The translations under genes were made by a program, and so were the position numbers. Below the pieces are notes generated by a model, which worked only from the letters and a program-made list of their open reading frames with translations, ran no database searches and was not told the DNA's origin. A DNA stretch of 28,526 bases from Thermoplasmatota archaeon (GTDB taxonomy: Archaea > Thermoplasmatota > Thermoplasmata > Thermoplasmatales > Thermoplasmataceae): NCBI GenBank assembly GCA_023489425.1, contig JAMDCG010000052.1, positions 1 through 28,526 on the forward strand, read 5' to 3'. The stretch's first letter is position 1; each line of letters begins with the position of its first letter. This document shows, one piece after another, positions 1 through 8,702 of this stretch.

Positions 1-2
1 GT

Positions 3-506
3 GGTGTTTGGAATAATGAGGAAAGATACAGGACCTCGTACTGGTCTCAATTTCCAGGGTTCTGGTCACAGGGTGACTGGGCAATGCAAAGCAAAGATGG
101 TTATTTCTTCCTGTATGGAAGGGCAGATGATATTATAAAAACCTCTGGAAAGAGGATTGGTCCTGGAGAGATTGAAGACGCTGCAGATAGGGTTTCGGGC
201 GTAGTTGAATCCGCTGCCATAGGAGTGCCTCATGAAAAGAAAGGCGAAGCAATTGTTATTTTCTACAGGGGAAAAAATGATGAGGCTGTTAGGGAGGGGA
301 TAAAAAAGGAGGTTGAGAAATCGCAGGGAAAGTCATTCAGTCCAGATAAAATACTAAATATAGATGAGCTTCCAAAGACCAAAAACGGGAAAATAATGAG
401 GAGAGTAATCAGGGCAGCGTATTTAGGACAGGATCCTGGTGACATAAGTGGCCTTGAAGATCCATCAGTAATAGAAAGAATAGGGAAAATGAGGATAAAG
501 AATTAG
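3..506 (+). CDS. Acetyl/acyl-CoA synthetase (AMP-forming), C-terminal part
   Basis: The reading frame is open from the left edge, so the gene is cut there and only the last 167 codons are present. Residues just inside the edge (WNNEERYRTSYW, GDWAMQS) match the end of the large adenylating domain of acetyl-CoA synthetases. The hinge motif GRADDIIKTSGKRIGPGEIE follows, and then the C-terminal subdomain with PKTKNGKIMRR, whose lysine (codon at 390-392) is the catalytic, acylation-sensitive lysine of this superfamily. The enzyme would activate acetate or a similar short acid to its CoA thioester via an acyl-AMP in the cytoplasm. The first internal ATG at 84 is not a real start, because the homology runs upstream of it. 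The stop codon overlaps the convergent surface-protein gene by 4 nt. The family is certain; the substrate is not, because the acyl-pocket residues lie outside the window. Confidence 0.93.
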   Translation, partial: GVWNNEERYRTSYWSQFPGFWSQGDWAMQSKDGYFFLYGRADDIIKTSGKRIGPGEIEDAADRVSGVVESAAIGVPHEKKGEAIVIFYRGKNDEAVREGIKKEVEKSQGKSFSPDKILNIDELPKTKNGKIMRRVIRAAYLGQDPGDISGLEDPSVIERIGKMRIKN

Positions 507-1528
507 TCTTTCTTTTTCCAGTAATATACAGGCAAAAGAGCAAGGGCAGCAATTGCAGTTATTCCACCATAAATATCATTTACATTCAGCCCTGGTGGAT
601 TAGTTCCATCATAGATTTTTGTAGGTCGATTAGGAATGGATATGGCGCTCCCATGTGGAACATGGTCTCTGATTTCTCCGGTCGTCCTGTCATAACACAC
701 AATCTGTCCGTTCCCACCATTTCCGCTGCTACTTTCACCATTTAGACTGTAAACACCCTGACCACCCGAAACATTACACTTATTTTCAAGGGATATGTTA
801 TCAAAGTAGGAGAGAAATATCACTCCTCCTCCGCCTCCACCTATAAGACCTGTACCACTTCCGGTTCCACTCCCATTTGCACCTGATGCTACTATTCTTC
901 CCACATTTATGCTATGTGCGCATATTGCTATTCCATAGGCCCCAGCGGAATATGGCAACCCGTTGAGGCTCTGTGCTCCAGCTCCTGAAAGGAAATTACT
1001 GAAATTGTTTCTGTACCAGTATGAGAAAAGGTTTTCTGTAGTGCTATTTATCTTTAAATAGGGGGTCGCTCCATTCCCTCCGGGTACAGTATTACTGCTT
1101 GAACCCTTACCGCCAGGGGCCAGGGTTGAGAATCCTGAAGAAATACCTGCATTTTCAGACTGGCTCTGTGCCCCTGCTCCTGAACCTCCGTAGGAAAGTG
1201 GATATGAGTCCATTGGGGTCATTCCGGTAATTATAACGCCATAGTTACAAAAGCTTCCGTTTGCAAAAATGTTCCATCCATCTGAAGTAACAACGACACC
1301 CGGTTCTATGGTAATGTTCGCCCCTGTTAGATTGGATGTTAGTGTAATATTAGATTTGATTATTTTATTTTCATTTGAAGTGTTTACTGAGCTATGGGCA
1401 AATTTACCTTCATGACTTAGCATATTGAAATTATGGGTATTAACTGAAGAGAAATTATTGCCAGACATAAAAATTAGAAGAATTGCAAGTAACACAGTTG
1501 CAATTAAACCTATATATTTCACTTTCAA
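503..1528 (-). CDS. Glycine-rich secreted surface protein with C-terminal membrane anchor
   Basis: A 341-residue protein with a hydrophobic signal segment at about residues 5-22. An N-terminal beta-rich part (NITLTSNLTGANITIEPG, VVVTSDGWNIFANGSFCNYG) follows, typical of repetitive archaeal surface proteins. The middle is very rich in Gly and Ser (GAGAQS twice, GGGGGGVIFLSY), and one transmembrane segment (about 318-336) ends in WKKKD, so the bulk should face outside. Several N-x-S/T sequons suggest glycosylation. There is no ATG in position: the start is TTG at 1528 or GTG at 1522, and a TTTAAATA box at 1551-1558 on the minus strand fits transcription starting near 1529. It may be an adhesin or cell-envelope component of a wall-less cell. 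No enzymatic domain was recognised and no partner gene is adjacent. Confidence 0.7.
   Translation of the reverse strand: MKVKYIGLIATVLLAILLIFMSGNNFSSVNTHNFNMLSHEGKFAHSSVNTSNENKIIKSNITLTSNLTGANITIEPGVVVTSDGWNIFANGSFCNYGVIITGMTPMDSYPLSYGGSGAGAQSQSENAGISSGFSTLAPGGKGSSSNTVPGGNGATPYLKINSTTENLFSYWYRNNFSNFLSGAGAQSLNGLPYSAGAYGIAICAHSINVGRIVASGANGSGTGSGTGLIGGGGGGVIFLSYFDNISLENKCNVSGGQGVYSLNGESSSGNGGNGQIVCYDRTTGEIRDHVPHGSAISIPNRPTKIYDGTNPPGLNVNDIYGGITAIAALALLPVYYWKKKD
507..520 (+). terminator. T-rich tract directly after the acyl-CoA synthetase stop
   Basis: TCTTTCTTTTTCC follows the stop codon at once, which is the kind of U-rich run that ends archaeal transcripts. It lies inside the convergent gene and, on the other strand, encodes that protein's lysine-rich tail (WKKKD). 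Assignment as a terminator is inference. Confidence 0.45.
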
Positions 1529-1550
1529 CGGATAAGTATTTTAAGAGTGA

Positions 1551-1558
1551 TATTTAAA
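1551..1558 (-). promoter_or_regulatory. TATA box of the surface-protein gene
   Basis: TTTAAATA on the minus strand is centred about 26 nt before the TTG at 1528, the spacing expected for an archaeal TBP site of a (nearly) leaderless transcript. Confidence 0.45.
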
Positions 1559-1921
1559 ATTACCCTTACCGATTTGAATAGAAAAATCATCCTATTAATT
1601 CATTTTCCAGAGGTTCATGGAACAAATGTATCTTGAAAATGCTGAAATTATACTATTTAAAAAAACAGATTATTGACTAAATTATATACGCAATTCGCAA
1701 GTTATAAAATTAAAACTAACATGACTGCTATTCGGTAATTAGATAATATTGGAATTTTAAACACAATTTTTGTTTTATTATAAGTCTATGGAATAATGAA
1801 AATATCCCTGTCAACATATAACATGTATGTCCTTAACATTTAACACAAACAAATTAATAATAAAAAAAGGAGAGAAGCCATTCAAATACTATAATATAAG
1901 TTTTTTCCCGAGCATAGGAAA
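1559..1921. other. AT-rich intergenic region without a recognisable gene
   Basis: This stretch of about 360 bases separates divergent promoters. It has many A and T runs, no ORF above about 20 codons, no tRNA-like fold, and no repeat that I could confirm by eye. It contains several TATA-like strings (for example around 1648-1656 and 1781-1790) but no gene to go with them. It could hold an unrecognised small RNA. Confidence 0.5.
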
Positions 1922-1930
1922 TTTAATTAA
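1922..1930 (+). promoter_or_regulatory. TATA box of the 126-residue protein gene
   Basis: TTTAATTAA is centred about 23 nt before the ATG at 1948, consistent with a leaderless archaeal transcript. Confidence 0.45.
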
Positions 1931-1947
1931 GTAGTTGTAATACTCAC

Positions 1948-2328
1948 ATGATTTCAATGGTTGTCCTGAGACGCGAAACCCTGATAAAGGCACTTGAAAA
2001 TGTTTACGGAACAAAGGGATTAACCAGAGGAGACGTCCTGGATCTATGTGATTTCCTGCTCGATTTTTTTGGATATGAGGACTATGTGCTGGACAATGTT
2101 CTATCACCACCAGAAAGGGACGCATTCTATGATCTTGAAGAGAATGGGATACTGAAAACACAGGCAGAGGAAGTAACACTAAGCAAGGGAAAAGTTTGGA
2201 GGGTAAATCAGTGGGTATTCAGAAGAAACAAAATAATTCAGTTCGCAAGCCTATCAGTTCACGAAGATGGACTTGAAAAGAAGTATGAAGATATTTTCAA
2301 GGAACTGGAAAATCAGGAAATACTCTGA
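1948..2328 (+). CDS. Small conserved archaeal protein (possibly DUF6015 type)
   Basis: A 126-residue soluble, acidic protein with no signal peptide or membrane segment. The N-terminal half (RRETLIKALENVYGTKGLTR, then GDVLDLCDFLLDFFGYEDYV) looks helical. It continues with a run (LSPPERDAFYDLEENGILKT) resembling the helical part of a winged-helix protein, followed by a probable beta-hairpin (KVWRVNQWVFRRNKI) and a charged helical tail. From memory this resembles a small archaeal family annotated DUF6015, but I cannot verify that, and the function is unknown. The ATG at 1948 fits the upstream TATA box; an ATG three codons on (1957) is an alternative. It is followed by a convergent gene and T-rich terminator sequence. 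A small DNA- or RNA-binding protein is possible but is inference. Confidence 0.7.
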   Translation: MISMVVLRRETLIKALENVYGTKGLTRGDVLDLCDFLLDFFGYEDYVLDNVLSPPERDAFYDLEENGILKTQAEEVTLSKGKVWRVNQWVFRRNKIIQFASLSVHEDGLEKKYEDIFKELENQEIL

Positions 2329-2343
2329 GGAGTTAACCCAAAC

Positions 2344-2390
2344 TTTTAAAAAAAGAAATTATTTTTCCTGTTTTTGATCTACTTTTTTCT
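2344..2390. terminator. Bidirectional terminator region between convergent genes
   Basis: On the plus strand there are three T runs (2362-2366, 2371-2375, 2383-2388) after the stop at 2328. On the minus strand the A7 run at 2348-2354 becomes a U tract shortly after the stop at 2379. Archaeal termination on U-rich sequence fits both directions. Confidence 0.5.
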
Positions 2391-2747
2391 CAGGAGTGTT
2401 CTCACTACGGCAAGTGTCGCTACGGCACCTGTTGCAATTATGGCTGCATATTTTGGCGAATCATAAAGGAGATGTTCCAGAGGTTTTTTCCCAGGATCAT
2501 ACCTGTCCAGATGAACTTCATATCTATCCCTGTACTCAACGGCGTGGACACACTGGGTTGTGCCTGGAACAGATGCTCTCCAGTCTGCTATCTGACCCTT
2601 AATCTCACCAAGAGATCTCCTGAATAGCCCAGAATCCCTGGGCTTAGGAACATTGCTGATCCCATCATTCTTTGGCACAACCACAACATCTCCCTGTATT
2701 GCCTCAGTTATCTTTATCTGCCAGAATGATCTTGAATTCTGATCCAT
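2379..2747 (-). CDS. Tail-anchored membrane protein of unknown function
   Basis: I set the start at the ATG at 2747 (122 residues) rather than at 2897. A TTATTATAA box at about 2770-2778 sits 26 nt upstream of 2747, whereas the longer frame would run through the pyrG promoter. The N-terminal about 95 residues are hydrophilic (VVVVPKNDG; LFRRSLGEIKGQIADWRAS; CVHAVEYRDRYEVHLDRYDP). A single hydrophobic segment near residues 101-118 (YAAIIATGAVATLAVVRTLL) ends in RKK, so the protein is probably inserted tail-first with the body in the cytoplasm. The dense charged pattern EYRDRYEVHLDRYDP suggests a folded binding domain. I do not recognise the family. It is divergent from pyrG, which may only reflect a shared promoter region. 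Confidence 0.7.
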   Translation of the reverse strand: MDQNSRSFWQIKITEAIQGDVVVVPKNDGISNVPKPRDSGLFRRSLGEIKGQIADWRASVPGTTQCVHAVEYRDRYEVHLDRYDPGKKPLEHLLYDSPKYAAIIATGAVATLAVVRTLLRKK

Positions 2748-2769
2748 ATAATTCAGAAATGCCAAATCT

Positions 2770-2778
2770 TTATAATAA
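2770..2778 (-). promoter_or_regulatory. TATA box of the tail-anchored protein gene
   Basis: TTATTATAA on the minus strand is centred about 26 nt before the ATG at 2747. It decides the start choice for that gene and implies a leaderless mRNA. Confidence 0.55.
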
Positions 2779-2881
2779 CATTGGGTGATTCTATTTACCG
2801 GCATGCGGATAAGGCCAATTAAGGTATTTTGACGGTTAATATGTGAAGATTGTAACATTATTTTAATCATTGATACAACAA

Positions 2882-2889
2882 TTTTAATA
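2882..2889 (+). promoter_or_regulatory. TATA box of the pyrG-polC-GPN operon
   Basis: TTTTAATA is centred 26 nt before the pyrG ATG at 2911, so the operon mRNA is probably leaderless. Confidence 0.5.
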
Positions 2890-2910
2890 ACAGCCAACTA
2901 TTCATTAAAA

Positions 2911-4524
2911 ATGAAGTATATTGTAATTACAGGAGGTGTCCTTTCCGGTATTGGAAAGGGAACAATTGCCTCAAGTTTATGTCACATACTTACTAATAGT
3001 GGGGTCAAGGTAACAGCATTAAAAATAGACCCATATCTCAATTATGATGCAGGAACAATGAACCCATACCAGCACGGAGAAGTTTTTGTACTGGATGATG
3101 GAAGTGAGGTCGATCTAGATCTAGGAAATTATGAAAGATACCTGGATAGAAGTCTAACAGGAAATAACAATATCACAACAGGAAAGGTTTACAAGGAAGT
3201 CATAGAAAGGGAAAGAAGGGGAGAATATCTTGGTAGTACCGTACAGATCATACCTCACATAACAAATGAGATAAAGAGAAGGATAAGAAAAGTTTCAAGT
3301 GCCGAAGATCTCGATGTGGTTGTAATCGAAATAGGGGGAACTGTGGGAGACATAGAGTCAATGCCATTTCTGGAGGCAATAAGGCAGCTGAGAAGGGAAG
3401 AAAAAGGACAGGTGTTTCTCGGTCACGTAACACTTGTACCGGAAATAGGAAGGGAAGAGGAACAGAAGACAAAACCAACACAGCATAGTGTTAGGGCATT
3501 GAAGGAAATTGGACTGCAACCTGATCTCTTACTTTGCAGATCAAAGAACCCACTGTCTAAGGAGGTGAAGAAAAGAATATCACTGTTCACTGATGTGCCT
3601 GAAGAGGCCGTTATAAGTGTTTATGAAGTGGAAAATGCCTATCAGGTTCCTGAAGTAATAGAAAAACAGTCTGTAATCGATATTATTAAATCACAGCTGG
3701 GTTTGCAGACCACGGTGTTCAGGGACAGCTGGGAAACGTACAAGGAAAATCTGCTCTCCCCGGACTCTTTTGTTGATATAGGAATAATAGGAAAGTACAC
3801 AGAGTTGCATGATGCCTATATTAGTCACAGAGAGGCAATGAACCATGCAACTGGGAGTACGGGCATTGGAGTTAATATTATCTGGCTGGATTCAGATATG
3901 GTGAAGGAAAATCCATCAGTACTGGAAAAATTAGATGGAATACTTGTAACACCCGGATTCGGATACAGAGGGGTAGAGGGTAAAATACTTGCAGCAAAAT
4001 ATGCGAGGGAAACCAATACACCATACCTTGGCATCTGTCTTGGATTTCAGGTCGCAGTCATAGAATACGCGAGAAACGTTCTAGGGCTTGAAGACGCAAA
4101 CAGCACGGAGTTTTCAACAGATTCAAAAAATCCTGTTATAGATATCCTCCCAGAACAGGTTGGCGTCAAGGATATGGGTGGTACCATGAGGCTTGGAGCC
4201 AAGAAAGTTGTTGTAAGTGAAAATACACTGGCCTTTGATCTTTATAAACAGAATGAAATAATGGAAAGGCACAGGCACAGATTTGAGGTTAATCCAGAAT
4301 ATATTAAAAAGCTGGAAGATCATGGTCTTATATTCTCAGGAAAAGATGAGGAGGGAATAAGAATGGAAATACTTGAGATTAAGAACAGAAAGAATTTCAT
4401 TGCATCCCAGTTTCATGCAGAATTCAAGTCTAGACCACTTAAACCATCTCCACTGCACTTACATCTTGTTAAGATGGCATTTGAATTCAGGAAGGAAAAA
4501 GTACAAATGGAACAGAGAGCATGA
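2911..4524 (+). CDS. pyrG: CTP synthase (glutamine-hydrolysing)
   Basis: A 537-residue protein of the usual length, converting UTP to CTP with ATP and glutamine in the cytoplasm. The N-terminal synthetase domain opens with the modified P-loop [19 protein letters not shown] and contains [20 protein letters not shown] and [12 protein letters not shown]. The C-terminal class I amidotransferase domain has the nucleophile elbow LGICLGFQ (Cys376) and the His-Glu pair in [10 protein letters not shown] (His502, Glu504); the proline usual between His and Glu is Ala here. The lid segment [11 protein letters not shown] is present. It is the first gene of an operon: 6 nt separate it from the polymerase D large subunit. 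Identification is firm. Confidence 0.98.
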   Translation: MKYIVITGGVLSGIGKGTIASSLCHILTNSGVKVTALKIDPYLNYDAGTMNPYQHGEVFVLDDGSEVDLDLGNYERYLDRSLTGNNNITTGKVYKEVIERERRGEYLGSTVQIIPHITNEIKRRIRKVSSAEDLDVVVIEIGGTVGDIESMPFLEAIRQLRREEKGQVFLGHVTLVPEIGREEEQKTKPTQHSVRALKEIGLQPDLLLCRSKNPLSKEVKKRISLFTDVPEEAVISVYEVENAYQVPEVIEKQSVIDIIKSQLGLQTTVFRDSWETYKENLLSPDSFVDIGIIGKYTELHDAYISHREAMNHATGSTGIGVNIIWLDSDMVKENPSVLEKLDGILVTPGFGYRGVEGKILAAKYARETNTPYLGICLGFQVAVIEYARNVLGLEDANSTEFSTDSKNPVIDILPEQVGVKDMGGTMRLGAKKVVVSENTLAFDLYKQNEIMERHRHRFEVNPEYIKKLEDHGLIFSGKDEEGIRMEILEIKNRKNFIASQFHAEFKSRPLKPSPLHLHLVKMAFEFRKEKVQMEQRA

Positions 4525-4530
4525 TATGGT

Positions 4531-7500
4531 ATGGCCACCATAAGTGAAACTGATTATCAGCTACTGGTCAGGAAAAAAGTCAATGAATGTTATGATGTGG
4601 CCAGGGTGGCAAGGTCAAGGGGACTGGACATTACTGACAGGGTTGAAATACCACTGGCCAATGATATGGCAGACAGGATAGGAGAACTGCTAAATCTAAA
4701 GGATATAAGTCAGGAAATTAGAGATTTATCCCTGACAATGAGCAGAGAAGAAGTGGCCCTTGAGATGGCAAAGAGGACCGCACAGAAATATTCCGGCGAG
4801 GGGATGGATAAGGCCGTTGATATGTCAGTGAGGGTCGGTCTCGCAATTCTTACCGAAGGCATCCTTGTTGCACCTCTGGAAGGGATTTCCAGGGTAACCA
4901 TAGGTAAGAATTTTGATGGCACAGATTATGTTTCAGTTGTATATGCAGGGCCTATAAGGGGAGCTGGAGGAACCGCTCAGGCTCTTAGTGTACTTATTGC
5001 AGATCTTGTGAGGAGACAGCTAAATATAGGAAAGTTCCAGATCACAGATGAGGAAATAGAAAGATATATTGAGGAAATTCAGAGTTACAACAGGGTGAAA
5101 CATCTTCAGTATCTCCCGGATGATCAGGAGATAAAGAATGTCCTGAAGAACTGTCCAGTATGTATAGATGGAGAGGGAAGTGAAGATGAGGAGATCTCAG
5201 GTCATAGAGATATGGAAAGATTCAAAACTAACAAGATCAGGGGTGGAATGTGTCTGGTTTTATGTGAAGGACTTCTCCAGAAGACAAAGAAGGTTCTGAA
5301 GCACACCACTAAACTGGGAATAAATGACTGGGACTTCCTTGAAAAATCAGGAAAGAACACAACAGATGATGCAGTTGATCGGAAAGCCACAAAATTCCTT
5401 GGAGATCTTGTGGCAGGCAGGCCTGTTTTCGGCTACCCAAACAGACCTGGGGGATTCAGGCTTAGATATGGAAGATCAAGGTTATCAGGACTTGCTGCAG
5501 CTTCCATACACCCTGCAACAATGATCATACTGGACGATTTTGTTGCCACCGGAAGCCAGCTGAAGGTAGAGCTGCCAGGAAAGGCAGCCGCAATGACACC
5601 CTGTGATGAAATCGAAGGCCCCATGGTTCTTTTAGATGACGGAAGACACCTCAGAATCAGGGACGAAAAGCAGGCTAAAGAGGTTGTAAAAAAGGTAGTT
5701 GAGATCACAGATCTGGGGGAGATACTCATATCATATGGTGATTTTCTTGAGAATAACCATGTTCTTGAACCCTCTCCATTTGTAATGGAATGGTGGAATA
5801 AACTCGCAGTTGCAACGAATGTTCCAAGGGAAAGAATTATAGTAAGGAATGTAAAGGATGCAATTGACATAAGTAAAGAATTCCACATACCTCTTCACCC
5901 GGACTATAACTTTTTCTGGCATGATCTCTCTGTTGAGGAAATTAACGAACTAGGGGATATCATAACTGATTCTGTGGAAAAAAGGAAGTACCCATCAATC
6001 AGTCGTGCAGATAAAACTGAGGATATATTGAAAAAATTAGGCGTTGAATATCGCACAGTAGGAAATGAGATCATACTTGATGACAAAAACATACTCAGGG
6101 AATTAATGGGCAATTTCAGGCATATAGAAACAACTGATCCTATGGAATGCATAAGCAGTATTGCGGGAGTTACCATTATGCCAAGAGGTCCTGTACGAAT
6201 AGGTGCAAGGCTTGGAAGGCCAGAGAAAGCGGGAGAAAGAAAGATGAAACCAAAGGTGCACTCCCTTTTCCCAATTGAAAACACAGGCTCTTCAAGACGT
6301 TCAATAATGGATGCTGCAAAGTCATCACACTCCAAATATGAGGTTGAAGTAAATGTCAGAAAGTGCACAAACTGCAATCATGTGGGACCGGAGGTAAGAT
6401 GCAGCGAATGTGGCTCTCCAATGAAGGATTCCGGGACATATGAAAAAATCAAGGTTGATCTATCAAAGATATGGAATTCAGCGCTGGATAATCTCGGGGT
6501 TAGTCCAAATGATCTAAAGGAATTCAAGGGCGTAAAGAAGGTAATGTCAAAGGGAAAGCATGTTGAACCACTGGAAAAGGGAATTCTACGCTCGCTGAAT
6601 AATGTATCAGTGAATAAGGATGGAACATGCAGGTATGATATGAGTGACGTACCAATAACACATTTCAAGTCCTCTGAAATTTTCCTTCCTGAGGAGAAGG
6701 CAAGGGAGATCGGGTATGAACCAGGAATGAATGAACTATTCACGCAGGATATCATAATACCGATGGACTGTGCAAGATATCTTTTAAATGTCTCAAAATA
6801 TGTTGATGACTTACTGGAAAAGTATTATAAAATGGATAAGTTCTATAATTGCAGGGATGAAAGTGATCTTATAGGACATATTGTCATAGGACTTGCTCCG
6901 CACACTTCAGGTGGTATAGCCGGAAGAATTATAGGTTTCTCAAGGGTGAACGGGGGATATGCACATCCGTTTTATCACGCTGCAAAGAGGAGGAACTGTG
7001 ATGGTGATGAGGATTCTGTAATGCTCCTGATGGATGGACTTCTCAATTTTTCTAAAGATTTCCTTCCTTCAACAACCGGGGGTCTAATGGATGCTCCACT
7101 TGTAATGACTCTTTTGCTGAGACCTGATGAGGTTGACAAGGAGGCCCTGAATGTGGACTCACAATCAGAATATCCACTTGAATTTTATGAGGCAACACTG
7201 AAGAGGATTAAGCCTGCAGAGATAGAAGAAATGATGAAACCTGTGAAGTATATGGTAGAAAAAACAGGGTCTGCCAGAGGAATGGACTTTCAGTTCAGTA
7301 CAAAAGACCTCAATTCAGGGGTTTTATTATCATCATATAAAACTCTTGAAACAATGTCAGAAAAGATAGAGAAGCAACTCAACCTTGCAAAAATCATAAG
7401 GGCAGTTGATCAGGACGATGTAGCATCCAGACTTATAAATTCACACTTCCTTCCGGATATGTTTGGAAACTACAGGGGCTTCTTCTCTCAGGAAATGCGC

Positions 7501-7797
7501 TGCACAAAATGCAATGCAAAGTACAGGAGAATTCCACTTTCAGGAAAATGCCAGAAATGCGGAAATGATAACTTGATCCTCACCATACACAGAGGAGGAA
7601 TAGTGAAATACATGGAAGAAACTAGAAAATTAATGAAGAATTTCAACCTGCCACCTGCACAGATGTACAGGATAGAGAATATTTTCAGGTCAATAGACAC
7701 ATCATTCAACAGTACCGAGGATATTCAGAGGGTCGAAACACACATTGAAAATCCACTGGATAATTACGGTGAAATTGAGGAGGAGATTCTGGAATGA
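4531..7797 (+). CDS. polC: DNA polymerase D (Pol II) large catalytic subunit DP2
   Basis: A 1088-residue protein, the polymerase subunit of euryarchaeal family D DNA polymerase, which works with the DP1 exonuclease subunit (not in this window) in replication. The early core motif is GPIRGAGGTAQALSVLIADL. Cysteine clusters are at Cys208/Cys211 (with later Cys), Cys612/Cys615/Cys624/Cys627, and near the C terminus Cys991/Cys994/Cys1007/Cys1010. The catalytic acidic motif NCDGDED holds Asp824 and Asp826, the positions expected to bind the metals of the double-psi beta-barrel active site. There is no intein: motifs run through uninterrupted. The tail (ENPLDNYGEIEEEILE) shows no clear PCNA-binding QxxLxxFF motif. 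It starts 6 nt after pyrG and overlaps the GTPase gene by 4 nt (ATGA). Confidence 0.97.
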   Translation: MATISETDYQLLVRKKVNECYDVARVARSRGLDITDRVEIPLANDMADRIGELLNLKDISQEIRDLSLTMSREEVALEMAKRTAQKYSGEGMDKAVDMSVRVGLAILTEGILVAPLEGISRVTIGKNFDGTDYVSVVYAGPIRGAGGTAQALSVLIADLVRRQLNIGKFQITDEEIERYIEEIQSYNRVKHLQYLPDDQEIKNVLKNCPVCIDGEGSEDEEISGHRDMERFKTNKIRGGMCLVLCEGLLQKTKKVLKHTTKLGINDWDFLEKSGKNTTDDAVDRKATKFLGDLVAGRPVFGYPNRPGGFRLRYGRSRLSGLAAASIHPATMIILDDFVATGSQLKVELPGKAAAMTPCDEIEGPMVLLDDGRHLRIRDEKQAKEVVKKVVEITDLGEILISYGDFLENNHVLEPSPFVMEWWNKLAVATNVPRERIIVRNVKDAIDISKEFHIPLHPDYNFFWHDLSVEEINELGDIITDSVEKRKYPSISRADKTEDILKKLGVEYRTVGNEIILDDKNILRELMGNFRHIETTDPMECISSIAGVTIMPRGPVRIGARLGRPEKAGERKMKPKVHSLFPIENTGSSRRSIMDAAKSSHSKYEVEVNVRKCTNCNHVGPEVRCSECGSPMKDSGTYEKIKVDLSKIWNSALDNLGVSPNDLKEFKGVKKVMSKGKHVEPLEKGILRSLNNVSVNKDGTCRYDMSDVPITHFKSSEIFLPEEKAREIGYEPGMNELFTQDIIIPMDCARYLLNVSKYVDDLLEKYYKMDKFYNCRDESDLIGHIVIGLAPHTSGGIAGRIIGFSRVNGGYAHPFYHAAKRRNCDGDEDSVMLLMDGLLNFSKDFLPSTTGGLMDAPLVMTLLLRPDEVDKEALNVDSQSEYPLEFYEATLKRIKPAEIEEMMKPVKYMVEKTGSARGMDFQFSTKDLNSGVLLSSYKTLETMSEKIEKQLNLAKIIRAVDQDDVASRLINSHFLPDMFGNYRGFFSQEMRCTKCNAKYRRIPLSGKCQKCGNDNLILTIHRGGIVKYMEETRKLMKNFNLPPAQMYRIENIFRSIDTSFNSTEDIQRVETHIENPLDNYGEIEEEILE

Positions 7798-8573
7798 AAG
7801 GGGCACTTTTTGTAGCCGGACCAGCGGGAACAGGTAAGTCGACATTCTGTGCTTCATTCAAGGACTGGCTAACAACCAACAACATGGATGCAGCCATTGT
7901 GAATCTGGACCCTGGGTCAGAATTCATTCCATATGAAAGTGATATAGACATAAGAGAATGGATATCCATAAGCGACATAATGAGCGAATTCAACCTGGGA
8001 CCAAACGGTGCCCAGATCGTGGCTTCAGATCTCATAATAGAAAATGTAGATAGAATAAAGGCACTTCTGGATGAACTCACTGACTACTATGTAATCTTCG
8101 ACACACCGGGACAAATAGAACTCTTTACCCTGAGATCTTCAAGTTCAATGATAGTGGACTCTCTTGGGGGCAAGAAATCCATGCTGGCATTCATTGGAGA
8201 TTCTATCATATCATCAATCCCATCCGGATATATATCGCAGAAACTTATGTACGCATCAGTAATGACAAGGTTCTTCAAACCAACACTGTATATAATGAAT
8301 AAATCAGATATTCTTCAGGATGATCAGCTTGAAACGATTTCGCAGTGGGATGAGTCTGTTGACAACCTAATGGACAGTCTGATGGAGGAAAAGGTAGATC
8401 TTAGAAAGGACTTCTTCTACAACGTATTGAATTCTTTTGATGAAAGCGGTCTAAGCAGTAAGATGATACCTGTGTCTTCAAAGAACATGTTCGGAATGGA
8501 AGACGTTTATTCTGCCATGTCGCTCTTCCTTTCAGGAGGGGAAGATGAGGACACTATGTATAAAGATGATTGA
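7794..8573 (+). CDS. GPN-loop GTPase
   Basis: A 259-residue cytoplasmic GTPase of the archaeal/eukaryotic GPN family. Visible motifs are the P-loop GPAGTGKST (residues 9-17), NLDPGSEF (switch I region), the family-defining Gly-Pro-Asn at 69-71 (LGPNGAQ) that reaches into the partner's active site of the homodimer, DTPGQIELF (G3), NKSD (G4) and SSKN (G5). Eukaryotic relatives help assemble and import RNA polymerase; the archaeal role is not settled. The ATG overlaps the DP2 stop (ATGA), indicating translational coupling, so an assembly role for large enzymes such as polymerase D is a reasonable but unproven inference. Confidence 0.95.
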   Translation: MKGALFVAGPAGTGKSTFCASFKDWLTTNNMDAAIVNLDPGSEFIPYESDIDIREWISISDIMSEFNLGPNGAQIVASDLIIENVDRIKALLDELTDYYVIFDTPGQIELFTLRSSSSMIVDSLGGKKSMLAFIGDSIISSIPSGYISQKLMYASVMTRFFKPTLYIMNKSDILQDDQLETISQWDESVDNLMDSLMEEKVDLRKDFFYNVLNSFDESGLSSKMIPVSSKNMFGMEDVYSAMSLFLSGGEDEDTMYKDD

Positions 8574-8660
8574 AGGAAGACATTTCAAAACTTCCAATTT
8601 CGTCAAAATTTATCCATTATCATTTCATATCTTTTGAGAAATTTTATGGAAAATTATCTG

Positions 8661-8694
8661 GTAAACATTGAGAAAGTTTAAGTAAATAGTTTAC
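8661..8694. promoter_or_regulatory. Candidate operator and TATA box of the PadR-type gene
   Basis: A perfect inverted repeat GTAAA-TAG-TTTAC lies at 8682-8694, and further half-site-like strings GTAAAC (8661-8666) and GTTTA (8676-8680) lie upstream. A TATA-like TTTAAGTA (8677-8684) is embedded among them, placed to start transcription near the ATG at 8703. The layout fits autorepression by the downstream PadR-type protein, which is inference. Confidence 0.5.
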
Positions 8695-8702
8695 CTATTA
8701 GA

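Noticed and set aside
1617..1676. A 19-codon ORF in the intergenic region
   Set aside because: Too short, no ribosome site, no membrane or basic character and no neighbour junction to support it.
1529..1947. Possible tRNA or CRISPR-like repeats in the longest gap
   Set aside because: No cloverleaf with a TTC loop, no CCA end and no regularly spaced repeats could be found by eye.
2748..2897. N-terminal extension of the tail-anchored protein
   Set aside because: The TATA box inside it and the overlap with the pyrG promoter argue for the internal start; the extension reads as AT-rich non-coding sequence.
5433..6377. Long minus-strand ORFs (151 and 157 codons) inside the DP2 gene
   Set aside because: They are antisense to conserved polymerase motifs and have compositions typical of frame shadows.
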